This document shows, one piece after another, positions 14,930-23,398 of a stretch of DNA of 29,490 bases. Each line of letters starts with the position of its first letter. Within the stretch, counting starts at the first letter, position 1. The stretch spans positions 1 to 29,490 of the forward strand of contig JAVKLU010000048.1 of the NCBI GenBank assembly GCA_031538895.1, written 5' to 3'. The stretch comes from JAVKLU01 sp031538895. Lineage in GTDB: Bacteria > Pseudomonadota > Gammaproteobacteria > Burkholderiales > Burkholderiaceae. The notes beneath the pieces were generated by a model. It was not told where the DNA came from. It saw only the letters and a program-made list of their open reading frames with translations, and ran no database searches. A program made the translations under genes and the position numbers.

Positions 14930-15781
14930 TCACTCTTTCAAGCCGCGCATCGCCATATTGCGCCGACGCAAGCCTTCCAGAGTCAGCAACATCAAGACCG
15001 AGATCAAAATCAACACCACGGCAGCGGCCAAAATCGTTGGGCTTAACTGCTCACGCAATCCAGTCCACATTTGTCGAGGGATGGTTCTTTGCTCAACACT
15101 GCCCAAAAATAATACGACGACCACTTCGTCAAACGAAGTGGCAAAGGCAAACAAAGCACCCGAAAAAACACCTGGCCAAATAATTGGTAAAGTGATTTTT
15201 CGAAACGCGGTTGACGGCGAAGCCCCCAAGCTGCGTGCGGCATGGAATAAGGCCTGGTTAAATCCCATCAAAGTCGCGCTGACGGTAATCAACACAAAGG
15301 GTGTCCCCAAAACCGCATGGGCCAAAATAATCCCCAACAAGTTGTTGGCAATGCCCAAAGTGGAATAAAAGAAATACGCGCCCACTGCCACAATCACAAT
15401 CGGCACAACCATCGGTGACACCAAAATCGCCGTCATCCATGCGCGCCCGGGCAAGTTGCGATGATTTAATCCCACCGCCGCGAGCGTCCCCAAAGTCGTT
15501 GCAATCATCGTTGCGCTGAGGGCAATAATGAAACTGTTTTTGACGGCAGTTTGCCAGGTTTCATCAGTGAAAAACTCGATAAACCATTTCAAACTGAAGG
15601 TATGGATGGGATAGGTGAAAAAAGGGTCTTGATTAAATGCCAGCGGAATGACCACCAGTACAGGCGCCATCAAAAACACCAGCGCCGCAATACAAAAACC
15701 GCTCAGCGCGTAGTGGCGACATTTTTCCCACAGCGTGACATAGGGCAGAAAACGGGGTATTTTTTTAACCGAGGCGGACAT
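14930..15781 (-). CDS. ABC transporter permease, PotC-like
   Basis: An inner-membrane permease of ~283 aa. The start chosen is ATG 15781 (MSASVKKIPRFLPYV), preceded by GGGGATTACAA; the frame is open to 15847 but that extension overlaps the previous gene deeply. Six membrane segments are visible, and the cytoplasmic loop AARSLGASPSTAFRKITLP is the EAA motif that docks the ATPase. It overlaps the preceding permease gene by 17 bp. With its partners it forms a polyamine/spermidine-type importer. Because the operon encodes creatine and sarcosine breakdown, the substrate is probably creatine or a related methylated amine (inference). It is the last gene of the operon; no terminator hairpin is evident in the 86 bp before the convergent regulator gene ends. 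Confidence 0.88.
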   Translation of the reverse strand: MSASVKKIPRFLPYVTLWEKCRHYALSGFCIAALVFLMAPVLVVIPLAFNQDPFFTYPIHTFSLKWFIEFFTDETWQTAVKNSFIIALSATMIATTLGTLAAVGLNHRNLPGRAWMTAILVSPMVVPIVIVAVGAYFFYSTLGIANNLLGIILAHAVLGTPFVLITVSATLMGFNQALFHAARSLGASPSTAFRKITLPIIWPGVFSGALFAFATSFDEVVVVLFLGSVEQRTIPRQMWTGLREQLSPTILAAAVVLILISVLMLLTLEGLRRRNMAMRGLKE

Positions 15782-17012
15782 TTGTAATCCCCACAAAACG
15801 TTCGTAAATTGCGTAAAGTGCCATGACACACACCAAAAGCAAACCACCTAAAGCGGACGCCAAGCCCCAATTCAAGCTGCGCGTCAAGTGATCGGCGATA
15901 AAGTAACTCATCATCTGATCACCCGCGCCACCGACTAAAGCAGGCGTGATGTAATAACCAATCGCCAAAATAAATACCAATAAAACACCCGCGCTAATGC
16001 CCGGTACCGACTGCGGGAAATACACGCGAACAAATGCGGTGAGGGGCCCCGCGCCCAAAGAGCGCGCCGCGCGAACATAACTTGGCGGGATTTGCCGCAT
16101 CACTGAATACAGGGGCAAAATCATGAAGGGTAACAAAATATGCGTCATCGCAATCACCACGCCGAATCGATTAAAAATCAATTCCAAAGGCTGTTCAAGC
16201 AGACCCGTGCTCATCAAGATTGAATTGACGACGCCCTCTTTTTGCAACAACACGACCCACGCCGTGGTGCGCACCAACAAGGATGTCCAAAAAGGCAGCA
16301 AGACCAAAATCATCATCAAGTTACCGGTCTTGGGTGGCAAATGCGCCAACCAATATGACAGCGGATAACCGATTAACAAACAAAAAAACATCACTAAAAA
16401 ACTGACCCACAAAGTTCTCACAAACACGTCGATGTACAAACGTTCTTCTGGCGCAGCCATCACAATATTGCCTTGCTCATCGTGCGCTAAATCAAGCGCG
16501 TGGACATACGAATTCAGGTTGTAGGTTCCACTCAACTGACGTATTGCAGACCACACCTGAGCTTGTCCCCAAGCGGGATCAATCTGCACAAAGGCCTCTT
16601 GCCAAGGCCCCTGATTGACTCGGGCAATCTGACGCGTAGTCTTCATAAATAAGGTGCGCAAGCCACTCTTCTCAAAATTCAAGCGACTGGCTACCTTGCT
16701 GGCGGTTTGTTCTTGCACCGCTTTTTTCATGTCTGATGCCAGGGCTTCAAACACCTTTTCATCAGGCACACCAGAAGACGATTTTGTCTCTCGATTCAAC
16801 AAAGCCGTCGTTTGGGGTAATGCATCGTGCGTCACAGGATCGTGAACGCTACCGTAAAGCATTAAACCAATCGGTATCAGAAAAGTCAGCAAGGTAAACA
16901 AGGCCAAGGGCGCGATTAGGGCATAGGCCCGTAATCGCTGCCGCAACTCCGATTTTTTTAATCGGGCCTTGAGGTCTGTGGTATCACTTACCAAGAGCGC
17001 TTGCGCACACAT
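15765..17012 (-). CDS. ABC transporter permease, PotB-like, with long periplasmic loop
   Basis: A 415-aa permease, about 120 residues longer than a standard PotB. TM1 is at ~28-55. A hydrophilic region of about 140 residues (~56-197) follows and should lie in the periplasm. The remaining helices start with LWVSFLVMFFCLLIGYPLSY. The EAA-like loop is VRAARSLGAGPLTAFVRVYF. The gene starts 10 bp after the stop of the binding-protein gene, whose stop codon lies in the ribosome binding region (AAGTAAGGC). The large loop may help dock the binding protein, but this is a guess. It pairs with the downstream PotC-like permease. Confidence 0.88.
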   Translation of the reverse strand: MCAQALLVSDTTDLKARLKKSELRQRLRAYALIAPLALFTLLTFLIPIGLMLYGSVHDPVTHDALPQTTALLNRETKSSSGVPDEKVFEALASDMKKAVQEQTASKVASRLNFEKSGLRTLFMKTTRQIARVNQGPWQEAFVQIDPAWGQAQVWSAIRQLSGTYNLNSYVHALDLAHDEQGNIVMAAPEERLYIDVFVRTLWVSFLVMFFCLLIGYPLSYWLAHLPPKTGNLMMILVLLPFWTSLLVRTTAWVVLLQKEGVVNSILMSTGLLEQPLELIFNRFGVVIAMTHILLPFMILPLYSVMRQIPPSYVRAARSLGAGPLTAFVRVYFPQSVPGISAGVLLVFILAIGYYITPALVGGAGDQMMSYFIADHLTRSLNWGLASALGGLLLVCVMALYAIYERFVGITNVRLG

Positions 17013-17022
17013 ATGCTTTGCC

Positions 17023-18090
17023 TTACTTCGCTAACCAAGCAGCAAAACGCTGACTGAGTTCATCACCATGATCGGCCCACCAGCTTGCGTTGGTTTGAAA
17101 GTAGCGACCTTTTTGGCCGGCACCTGGGAACCACGCTTTGACTTTTTGATCAACCAAATCTAAAGACGACTTACGTGAAGGCGCATACGGAATGAACTTG
17201 GTTTGATCCGCTAGGGGTTTGCTACTCGTTGCAAAACGAACAAAGTCCATCGCAGTGTTCAGATTTTTGGTGCCTTTGACCACGACCCATAAATCGGGAA
17301 CAATGATTTGTCCATCCCACACAATCGCAAAGTTTTTGCCGTCTTTCACATTGGCGTCATAAATCCGGCCGTGATACACCGAGCTCATCGACACTTCACC
17401 CGATGCGAGCAGTTGGGGCGGTTGTGCGCCAGCAGACCACCAAACGATTTGAGATTTGATTGAATCGAGTTTGCGGAATGCGCGCTCAACCCCAGCAGGA
17501 GTGCCCAATACATCGTAAACCTTGTCTGGTGCAACCCCATCAGCCATCAATGCCCATTCCAGATTGACGCCTGGCTCTTTTTTCATGCCGCGTTTACCAG
17601 GGAATTTTTTCAGATCAAAAAAATCTTCTAAACGTGTTGGGGCATTCGCGCCTAATTTGGTTTTGTCATAGGCAAATACGTTGGCGTATGAAATACTGGC
17701 CACCGCGCAAGCGCTGACTGCACCGGGCGTAAAGTCGTCTGCTGCCGAGGCGCCATTACTGCCCTTAGGCAATTTACTGGCGTCGATTTTTTCAAACAAA
17801 CCTTCATCGCAACCGCGCAAGGCTTCAGCCAGTTCAACGTCGACCACATCCCACTTGACGTTACCGGTGGCGACTTGAGCGCGAATTTCCGCCAGGCCCC
17901 CGTTGTAGTCCTCACTCAACACCTTAACCCCTGTTGCCGCCGTAAAGGGTTTGTGTGCGACTTCGATTTGACTCTTGCCGTATGCACCACCGTACGACGT
18001 CACGGTAATGCTTTGTGCAAAGACGCTACTTGAAAGCGCTAATCCGAACCCAAGTGCGAGTACCGGAATCGTTTTTTTTGCAATGTTCAT
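17023..18090 (-). CDS. Periplasmic substrate-binding protein of the ABC importer (PotD-like)
   Basis: A 355-aa binding protein. The start is placed at ATG 18090 (MNIAKKTIPVLALGFGLALS), preceded by AGGAGACAGT; the frame is open to 18198 only because the repeat region upstream is stop-free. A Sec signal peptide ends at SSVFAQ. The mature part has VTSYGGAYGKSQIEVAHKPF and WDVVDVELAEALRGCDEGLF, fitting the spermidine/putrescine-binding (SBP_bac_8) group that also includes binders of other small cations. It lies between the ATPase and permease genes. The 189-bp gap before it holds a hexamer repeat. A creatine or sarcosine ligand is inferred from operon context only. Confidence 0.88.
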   Translation of the reverse strand: MNIAKKTIPVLALGFGLALSSSVFAQSITVTSYGGAYGKSQIEVAHKPFTAATGVKVLSEDYNGGLAEIRAQVATGNVKWDVVDVELAEALRGCDEGLFEKIDASKLPKGSNGASAADDFTPGAVSACAVASISYANVFAYDKTKLGANAPTRLEDFFDLKKFPGKRGMKKEPGVNLEWALMADGVAPDKVYDVLGTPAGVERAFRKLDSIKSQIVWWSAGAQPPQLLASGEVSMSSVYHGRIYDANVKDGKNFAIVWDGQIIVPDLWVVVKGTKNLNTAMDFVRFATSSKPLADQTKFIPYAPSRKSSLDLVDQKVKAWFPGAGQKGRYFQTNASWWADHGDELSQRFAAWLAK

Positions 18091-18122
18091 ACTGTCTCCT
18101 AAAAATGAAAATAACGATTTAT

Positions 18123-18163
18123 AAAACTCAAACACAAACACAAACTCAAACACAAATTCAAAC
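18123..18163. repeat. Degenerate hexanucleotide tandem repeat upstream of the binding-protein gene
   Basis: Six units of (T/A)CAAA(C/T) run from 18128 to 18163, with a partial unit at 18123-18127. On the minus strand this is a GTTTGA/GTTTGT array ending next to TTATAAAT, about 35-70 nt before the binding-protein start. Changes in copy number would alter leader length or promoter spacing by 6 bp steps. Confidence 0.8.
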
Positions 18164-18279
18164 AACACACTGCTCCTGCACTGCTCATCAGCTTTCACTG
18201 ATATTTCTGCTTCGCAACATAAGGCTATTTCCTTAACGCGCTCAGAGTACTCAAGGCACCATCACTTTGCTCAAAAAAG

Positions 18280-19368
18280 TTAGGCCAAAATGTCGAGCGC
18301 GTGACAGTCCTCGACACGCCACCCTATTTGAATATCCTCGCCGGCGTCAACCAAGCGTAGTCGGGACGCATTGGGGACTTTGATGATAAACAATTGATCG
18401 CCAAACGCCCGCGCCCGCACCCGTAAATGATCGCCCAAATACGTGATTTCAGACACTTTTGCCGTCGTCGTGATCTCGCACATCCCTGCCGCAGGATTGA
18501 TCACCACCCGTTCAGGACGCAGCGACAGCATCGTGCGCGAACCCACAGCGCCTGAGGCAACAGCAGTCGCTTTGACTACCGAACCATTTTCTAATGCGAC
18601 ATCACACAAGCCATTGGATTGCGCAACTACGCTGCCGTAGAGTTTGTTGTTTTCACCAATAAAGCTGGCAACAAAGGCATTTGCCGGATGTTCGTACAGG
18701 CGTTCAGGCACGTCCAACTGCTGAATCACGCCGTTGTTAAATACCGCGACACGGTCAGACATGGTGAGGGCTTCGCCTTGATCGTGAGTGACGTACACCA
18801 CGGTCACGCCTAAGCGTTGGTGCAACTGTTTAATTTCGTACTGCATTTGTTCGCGCAGTTGTTTATCCAGCGCCGAGAGCGGTTCATCCATCAAAATCAA
18901 GCGTGGTTCAAACACCAGCGCGCGCGCCACGGCAACACGTTGCTGCTGTCCCCCAGAAAGTTGCGCCGGTCGCCGATCGTTAAAGCCTTTCAAACCCACA
19001 ATCGACAAGGCACGCGTAACGCGTTCAGACAAATCAGTTTTGGGAACACCGCGCACCACCAAAGAAAACGCAACGTTTTCGGCCACGGTCATGTGCGGGA
19101 ACAGTGCATAGCTTTGAAAGACCATGCCGATATTGCGATCTTCAGGCGCCAAACGATTGATCGGTTTGCCATCGAGAAAAATTTCGCCATGCGTCGCGGT
19201 TTCAAATCCCGCCAGCATCATCAGTGTCGTGGTTTTGCCCGAACCAGAAGGCCCCAGCATGGTGAGAAATTCACCTTCTTGAATATCAAGGTTTAAGTTA
19301 TGTACGACCAGATTTTCACCGTCGTATGTTTTTTGTACACCCTTGAGTTGCACAATAGCTTGAGCCAT
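18280..19368 (-). CDS. ABC transporter ATPase, PotA-like
   Basis: A 362-aa ATPase from ATG 19368 (MAQAIVQLKGVQKTYDGENL), chosen because AGGAG and GAAG precede it; the upstream extension begins with TTG. Walker A is GPSGSGKT at 39-46, the Q-loop is in MVFQSYALFPHMT, the signature is LSGGQQQR, Walker B is LILMDEPLSALD, and the H-loop is in VTHDQGEA. The C-terminal ~120 residues form a TOBE-type regulatory domain, as in PotA and MalK. It should power import with the downstream binding protein and two permeases. It follows soxG with 49 bp between them, linking uptake to catabolism. Confidence 0.93.
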   Translation of the reverse strand: MAQAIVQLKGVQKTYDGENLVVHNLNLDIQEGEFLTMLGPSGSGKTTTLMMLAGFETATHGEIFLDGKPINRLAPEDRNIGMVFQSYALFPHMTVAENVAFSLVVRGVPKTDLSERVTRALSIVGLKGFNDRRPAQLSGGQQQRVAVARALVFEPRLILMDEPLSALDKQLREQMQYEIKQLHQRLGVTVVYVTHDQGEALTMSDRVAVFNNGVIQQLDVPERLYEHPANAFVASFIGENNKLYGSVVAQSNGLCDVALENGSVVKATAVASGAVGSRTMLSLRPERVVINPAAGMCEITTTAKVSEITYLGDHLRVRARAFGDQLFIIKVPNASRLRLVDAGEDIQIGWRVEDCHALDILA

Positions 19369-19417
19369 CTTCTTTGTCTCCTTTTTTGGTATCAATAATC
19401 TCAACCACGCTTACCGT

Positions 19418-20032
19418 CTATGCGGCATCCGGCGTTTCCCAACCCCATTCAAGACTGCACTGTTCAATCAGTTGCCAAAAGTGATCGATAAAACTGCGCC
19501 GCACCAACATTTCAAATATCGGTGCATCAGTCGAAGTATCAGTCGGTGCATCCTCGCGTAACCAACAGTATAAAGATACTTTGAAAAAATGCGTACCGAC
19601 GGCTTTACCCGATGTAAATTCAGCGGGATGAAAATCGATCGGACAGCCGTGGGACAGCGTATCGCGCGCGTGTCGCCCGCCCAAGGACACCACAAAATAA
19701 CCACTACTGACGTCGGTAATCGCAACATGTTGCCCCACTAAATGTTGCCGCAGTCGCGCGCTTAATTCATCCGCCAAACCGGCCTCTGCAATGACAAACC
19801 AATCATCTGGTCCGGCCCACACTACACGTATTTGAGACTTTGCAATAGTGCTACAGGATGCGGTGGGCAAAGGCGTGTGTAAAGCGTTCTGAACCCCTTG
19901 AACAAACGCGGGATCACCCGCATCACCACGCAAATTAAGAATGGTTTTATATGTTTGACTACTCAACAAAGGGTTTGTATGTTCAGTCTTAGCACGCGTT
20001 GACCGCCGAGGCATATGATGAGTTTTATGCAT
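19418..20032 (-). CDS. soxG: Sarcosine oxidase gamma subunit
   Basis: A ~204-aa gamma subunit of heterotetrameric sarcosine oxidase. ATG 20032 is preferred because GGAG lies 7 nt upstream; the frame is open to ATG 20056 without a ribosome binding site. With 20032, the overlap with soxA is 8 bp (ATGCATAA). The family pattern is seen in VVWAGPDDWFVIAEAG, VAITDVSSGYFVVSLGGRHA and LSHGCPIDFHPAEF; this subunit folds like a half GcvT domain and contacts the alpha and beta subunits. The C-terminus FEMLVRRSFIDHFWQLIEQC is conserved. It is cytoplasmic and found only with the other three subunits. Confidence 0.9.
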   Translation of the reverse strand: MHKTHHMPRRSTRAKTEHTNPLLSSQTYKTILNLRGDAGDPAFVQGVQNALHTPLPTASCSTIAKSQIRVVWAGPDDWFVIAEAGLADELSARLRQHLVGQHVAITDVSSGYFVVSLGGRHARDTLSHGCPIDFHPAEFTSGKAVGTHFFKVSLYCWLREDAPTDTSTDAPIFEMLVRRSFIDHFWQLIEQCSLEWGWETPDAA

Positions 20033-23000
20033 TTTGTCGCTCCGATTTAGGGTCATAAAAAACAGGACTACATATCGTGGCCGCTACCACGCGACCGTCA
20101 CGCAGAGGCACATAAATCGTTTCATCCATGCGCGTAAGCCCTCCTTTGACCAAGGCCAGTGCAATCGAATGTTCCAGCGTTGGACTCATATAACTTGAGG
20201 TGACATGCCCAATCATTTTGACGGGTAAGCTACTTATGTCTGCGCTGTGAGTAATTTGTGCGCCTTCGGGAAGCACCAGCAGGGGGTCGCGCGTGCGTAA
20301 ACCCACCAATTGTTTGCGGTCAGTGCGTTGCGTATCACTCCGCGATAAAGAGCGTTTACCCAGACAATCTTTCGTCTTAGCTACCATTGCCTCCATACCC
20401 AAATCAACTGGAGTAACGGAACCATCGGTATCTTGTCCGACAATGATATAGCCCTTCTCCGCGCGCAAGACATGCATTGTTTCAGTGCCGTATGGCGTGA
20501 TACCAAAGGCCGCGCCGGTTTCTTGAATCGCCTCCCACACCTGCAAACCTTGTGCGGCGGCAACGTTCACTTCGTAACTGCGTTCACCCGAAAAGCTGAT
20601 GCGCATGATGCGCGCTTTAACGCCCGCGACAGTCCCTTCGCGATAGGACATAAACGGAAAGGCGAGATCGTCAAAATCGATGTCCGTACATATTTTGCGC
20701 AGCACGTCGCGACTTTTAGGCCCAACTAGCGCCGTTGTTGCCCAATGATCCGTAACCGTGGTGAGATAGACTTTTAAATGCGGCCATTCGGTTTGCAACC
20801 AACGTTCTAACCACGCCAAGACACGCGCGGCGCCGCCGGTAGTGGTGTGCATCAAGAAATGGTTTTCAGCCATGCGAACCGTCACGCCGTCGTCAAACAC
20901 CATGCCATTTTCGTCAAGCATCAAACCATAACGACATTTACCCACTTCCAACTTTAACCAGGCGTTGCTGTACACCCAGTTCAAGAAGGTCGCCGCATCT
21001 GGGCCTTGAATATCAATTTTGCCTAAAGTGGAGGCGTCCAAAGTGCCCACGCGATGACGCACAGCCAAGACTTCGCGCGCCACTGCCGCGTGTAAGTCTT
21101 CGCCCTGATGCGGGTAATACCAAGGCCGTTTCCATTGGCCAACGTCTTCAAATAAAGCCCCCTGCTCAAGATGCCAATCATGAATCACAGTGGTCCGAAT
21201 CGGATCGAATAAATCGCCCAACTCACTACCGGCAACCAAGCCAAAAGTCACCGGCGTGTAATTGGGTCTAAAGGTCGTCGTACCCACTTGTGGAATCTGC
21301 CGTTGCAGCAAAGTTGCGGCAATCCCCATCCCATTGATATTGCTGGTCTTACCTTGATCCGTCCCAAAACCCATCGCGGTGTAGCGCTTGACGTGTTCAA
21401 TTGATTCAAACCCTTCGCGCACTGCCAAATGAATATCGCTGGCGGCCACATCGTTTTGAAAATCGACAAATTTTTTCGGTGCGCGGCTAGTTGGTTGGGG
21501 ATGAGGAACTTCCCACAGAGGACGCAAACTGCCTAAAACTTGCGCTTGAATTTTTGCCGCCGTGACGACAGTGGCTCCAGAAGCAGTATTTATCCCAGCA
21601 GTTTTAGCCGCAGATAAACCCGCCAAAACGCCTTGTTGCGCGCAATCGGCCAAACTCATCACCCCTGCGCAAGCACCCGCCGAACGCTCAGCTTGCACCG
21701 GTATGCCAGGCAAGAAACATTGATAAACGTCGTCCCACACCGGTTTGGCACCCGACTGGCACGACAAATGAATCACTGGACTAAAACCGCCAGACATGGC
21801 CAAGACGTCGCAAGGCAATCGCCGCGCCGCGCCGATAATTTTGCCCTCGTGATCAAACGGATATATCTCCACACTGCGCACACACTTGCCGCCATTGGCT
21901 TGCGCGACCACGTGTCCAGAAAATACGTCCAAGCCCAAACGCAAGGCTTGCGCGCTTAAATCGCCATCGGGTTTGGCGCGCGCATCAATAACGGTCACTT
22001 TTGCACCCGCCCGACGCATCGCAAACGCAGCGTCATACGCGCTGTCATTGTTAGTAAACACCACCGCTTGACAACCTGGCAGTACCGCGTAACGACGCAC
22101 GTAGCTTGAAATTGACGAGGCCAACATAATGCCTGGCAGATCGTTATTGGCAAAAACCAATGGCCGCTCGTGCGCACCGGTGGCAAGAACCACTTGCTTG
22201 GCACGAACTTTCCACAAACGCTCACGTACTGGACGCACGCCACCGACGGCCGCAATCGCGCCCAAATGATCGCTACATCGTTGCGCCAAAGTCAGCAAGT
22301 TGCAATCTTGATAACCAAACACCGTCGTGCGGGGCAACAAGCTGACTTGAGGCATGGCCTGTAATTGTTTGAGAGTTTCTGCAAGCCATGTTGCGGCGGG
22401 AATATCGTCAATGAATTCATCGGATGACAATAACCAACCGCCCATTTCATTTTGTTCGTCGGCCAATATCACGCGCGCACCACTGCGACCCGCCGCCAGA
22501 GCCGCGCTTAAACCGGCCAGTCCAGCACCCACAATCAGCACATCACAAAACGCAAAACGTTTTTCATACCGATCGGGATCGGGTAATTCAGGCGACTCTC
22601 CCAAACCACTGGCTTTGCGAATATGACGCTCAAAAAAATGCCACATTTTTTGTGACAACATAAAGGTTTTGTAATAAAACCCCGCAGGCATCAAACGCGC
22701 AAAAAATGAATTGACGCTACGCCAGTCAAATTCGACACTGGGTTTAGCGTGAATTGAACGCGCTTGCAGGCCCTCAAACACAGGCGTCTCAGTCATGCGC
22801 GCATTGGGTACTGTGCGTGCGCCGACGTGTAATTGCACCAAGCCATTGGGTTCTTCTACCCCCGCGCTTAATACCCCACGTGGGCGATGATATTTCCAGC
22901 TGCGCGCAATCAACTGACAATTGGCGGCCAACAATGCCGAGGCCAAGGTATCACCCTCATAAGCGTGATAGCTGCGGCCATTAAATTGAAAGCGTAAAGG

Positions 23001-23069
23001 CTTGGTGCGATCAATGCGCCCGCCCGTGGCTAATCTTTTGTTGGCACCTTGATGTGATGCGGCGCTCAT
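20025..23069 (-). CDS. soxA: Sarcosine oxidase alpha subunit
   Basis: A 1014-aa alpha subunit. An N-terminal Fer2_4-like domain (~25-110) holds FNGRSYHAYEGDTLASALLA without an iron-sulfur cysteine cluster. An FAD/NAD-type domain follows, with GAGLAG at ~181-186 and VVLATGAHERPLVFANNDLP. A GcvT-like tetrahydrofolate-binding domain occupies the C-terminal ~400 residues (ATLGKIDIQGPDAATFLNWV, SFSGERSYEVNVAA). The complex oxidises sarcosine with O2 and THF to glycine, 5,10-methylene-THF and H2O2. The start overlaps the soxD stop by 4 bp (ATGA) and has a very strong AAGGAGG inside soxD. Length is typical (~960-1010 aa). Confidence 0.96.
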   Translation of the reverse strand: MSAASHQGANKRLATGGRIDRTKPLRFQFNGRSYHAYEGDTLASALLAANCQLIARSWKYHRPRGVLSAGVEEPNGLVQLHVGARTVPNARMTETPVFEGLQARSIHAKPSVEFDWRSVNSFFARLMPAGFYYKTFMLSQKMWHFFERHIRKASGLGESPELPDPDRYEKRFAFCDVLIVGAGLAGLSAALAAGRSGARVILADEQNEMGGWLLSSDEFIDDIPAATWLAETLKQLQAMPQVSLLPRTTVFGYQDCNLLTLAQRCSDHLGAIAAVGGVRPVRERLWKVRAKQVVLATGAHERPLVFANNDLPGIMLASSISSYVRRYAVLPGCQAVVFTNNDSAYDAAFAMRRAGAKVTVIDARAKPDGDLSAQALRLGLDVFSGHVVAQANGGKCVRSVEIYPFDHEGKIIGAARRLPCDVLAMSGGFSPVIHLSCQSGAKPVWDDVYQCFLPGIPVQAERSAGACAGVMSLADCAQQGVLAGLSAAKTAGINTASGATVVTAAKIQAQVLGSLRPLWEVPHPQPTSRAPKKFVDFQNDVAASDIHLAVREGFESIEHVKRYTAMGFGTDQGKTSNINGMGIAATLLQRQIPQVGTTTFRPNYTPVTFGLVAGSELGDLFDPIRTTVIHDWHLEQGALFEDVGQWKRPWYYPHQGEDLHAAVAREVLAVRHRVGTLDASTLGKIDIQGPDAATFLNWVYSNAWLKLEVGKCRYGLMLDENGMVFDDGVTVRMAENHFLMHTTTGGAARVLAWLERWLQTEWPHLKVYLTTVTDHWATTALVGPKSRDVLRKICTDIDFDDLAFPFMSYREGTVAGVKARIMRISFSGERSYEVNVAAAQGLQVWEAIQETGAAFGITPYGTETMHVLRAEKGYIIVGQDTDGSVTPVDLGMEAMVAKTKDCLGKRSLSRSDTQRTDRKQLVGLRTRDPLLVLPEGAQITHSADISSLPVKMIGHVTSSYMSPTLEHSIALALVKGGLTRMDETIYVPLRDGRVVAATICSPVFYDPKSERQNA

Positions 23070-23386
23070 ACGCCCTCCTTATTGGTCAGTGATGTGGCAA
23101 GTGATGTGGCAAGCGCGGTTGGCGCAGAATCACCAATTTTCCATACCGCTTCAAAACGGTAACTGACCGTTTCGCGTAAGGCATTAAACCAACGCCCACA
23201 ACCACTGGAGTGACGCCACTGCTCGTGATGCAAGCCTTTAGGATTTTTGCGCATAAACACATAGTCGCCCCATTGTTCATCGCTCATTGCTTCGGTATGA
23301 GTGGGGCGCGTGATACCGCCCTCGCCGCCGTAACTAAATTCGGTCTCGGCGCGGACACCGCAAAACGGACATTCAATCAGTAACAT
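23066..23386 (-). CDS. soxD: Sarcosine oxidase delta subunit
   Basis: A 106-aa zinc-binding delta subunit. The four ligands are visible: C6 and C9 in CPFCG, H59 and C63 in RHSSGCGRW. The segment WGDYVFMRKNPKGLHHEQW is diagnostic. It is about 10 residues longer than usual at the C-terminus, where ATSL is repeated because of a 12-bp tandem duplication. It starts 12 bp after soxB with a good AGGGAG site, and overlaps soxA by 4 bp. Confidence 0.95.
   Translation of the reverse strand: MLLIECPFCGVRAETEFSYGGEGGITRPTHTEAMSDEQWGDYVFMRKNPKGLHHEQWRHSSGCGRWFNALRETVSYRFEAVWKIGDSAPTALATSLATSLTNKEGV
23089..23112. repeat. 12-bp perfect tandem duplication in the soxD 3' end
   Basis: GTGATGTGGCAA occurs twice in tandem. 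The duplication is in frame and gives ATSL-ATSL at the C-terminus of SoxD. It lies in a variable tail, so a loss of function is not expected. Confidence 0.85.
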
Positions 23387-23398
23387 CTGGTTCTCCCT

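Noticed and set aside
18123..18163. Possible CRISPR-like array
   Set aside because: Units are 6 bp without spacers and no cas genes are present; it is a simple tandem repeat.
18091..18198. 36-residue N-terminal extension of the binding protein rich in F, E and V
   Set aside because: It is a translation of the hexamer repeat. The real signal peptide and ribosome binding site are at ATG 18090.
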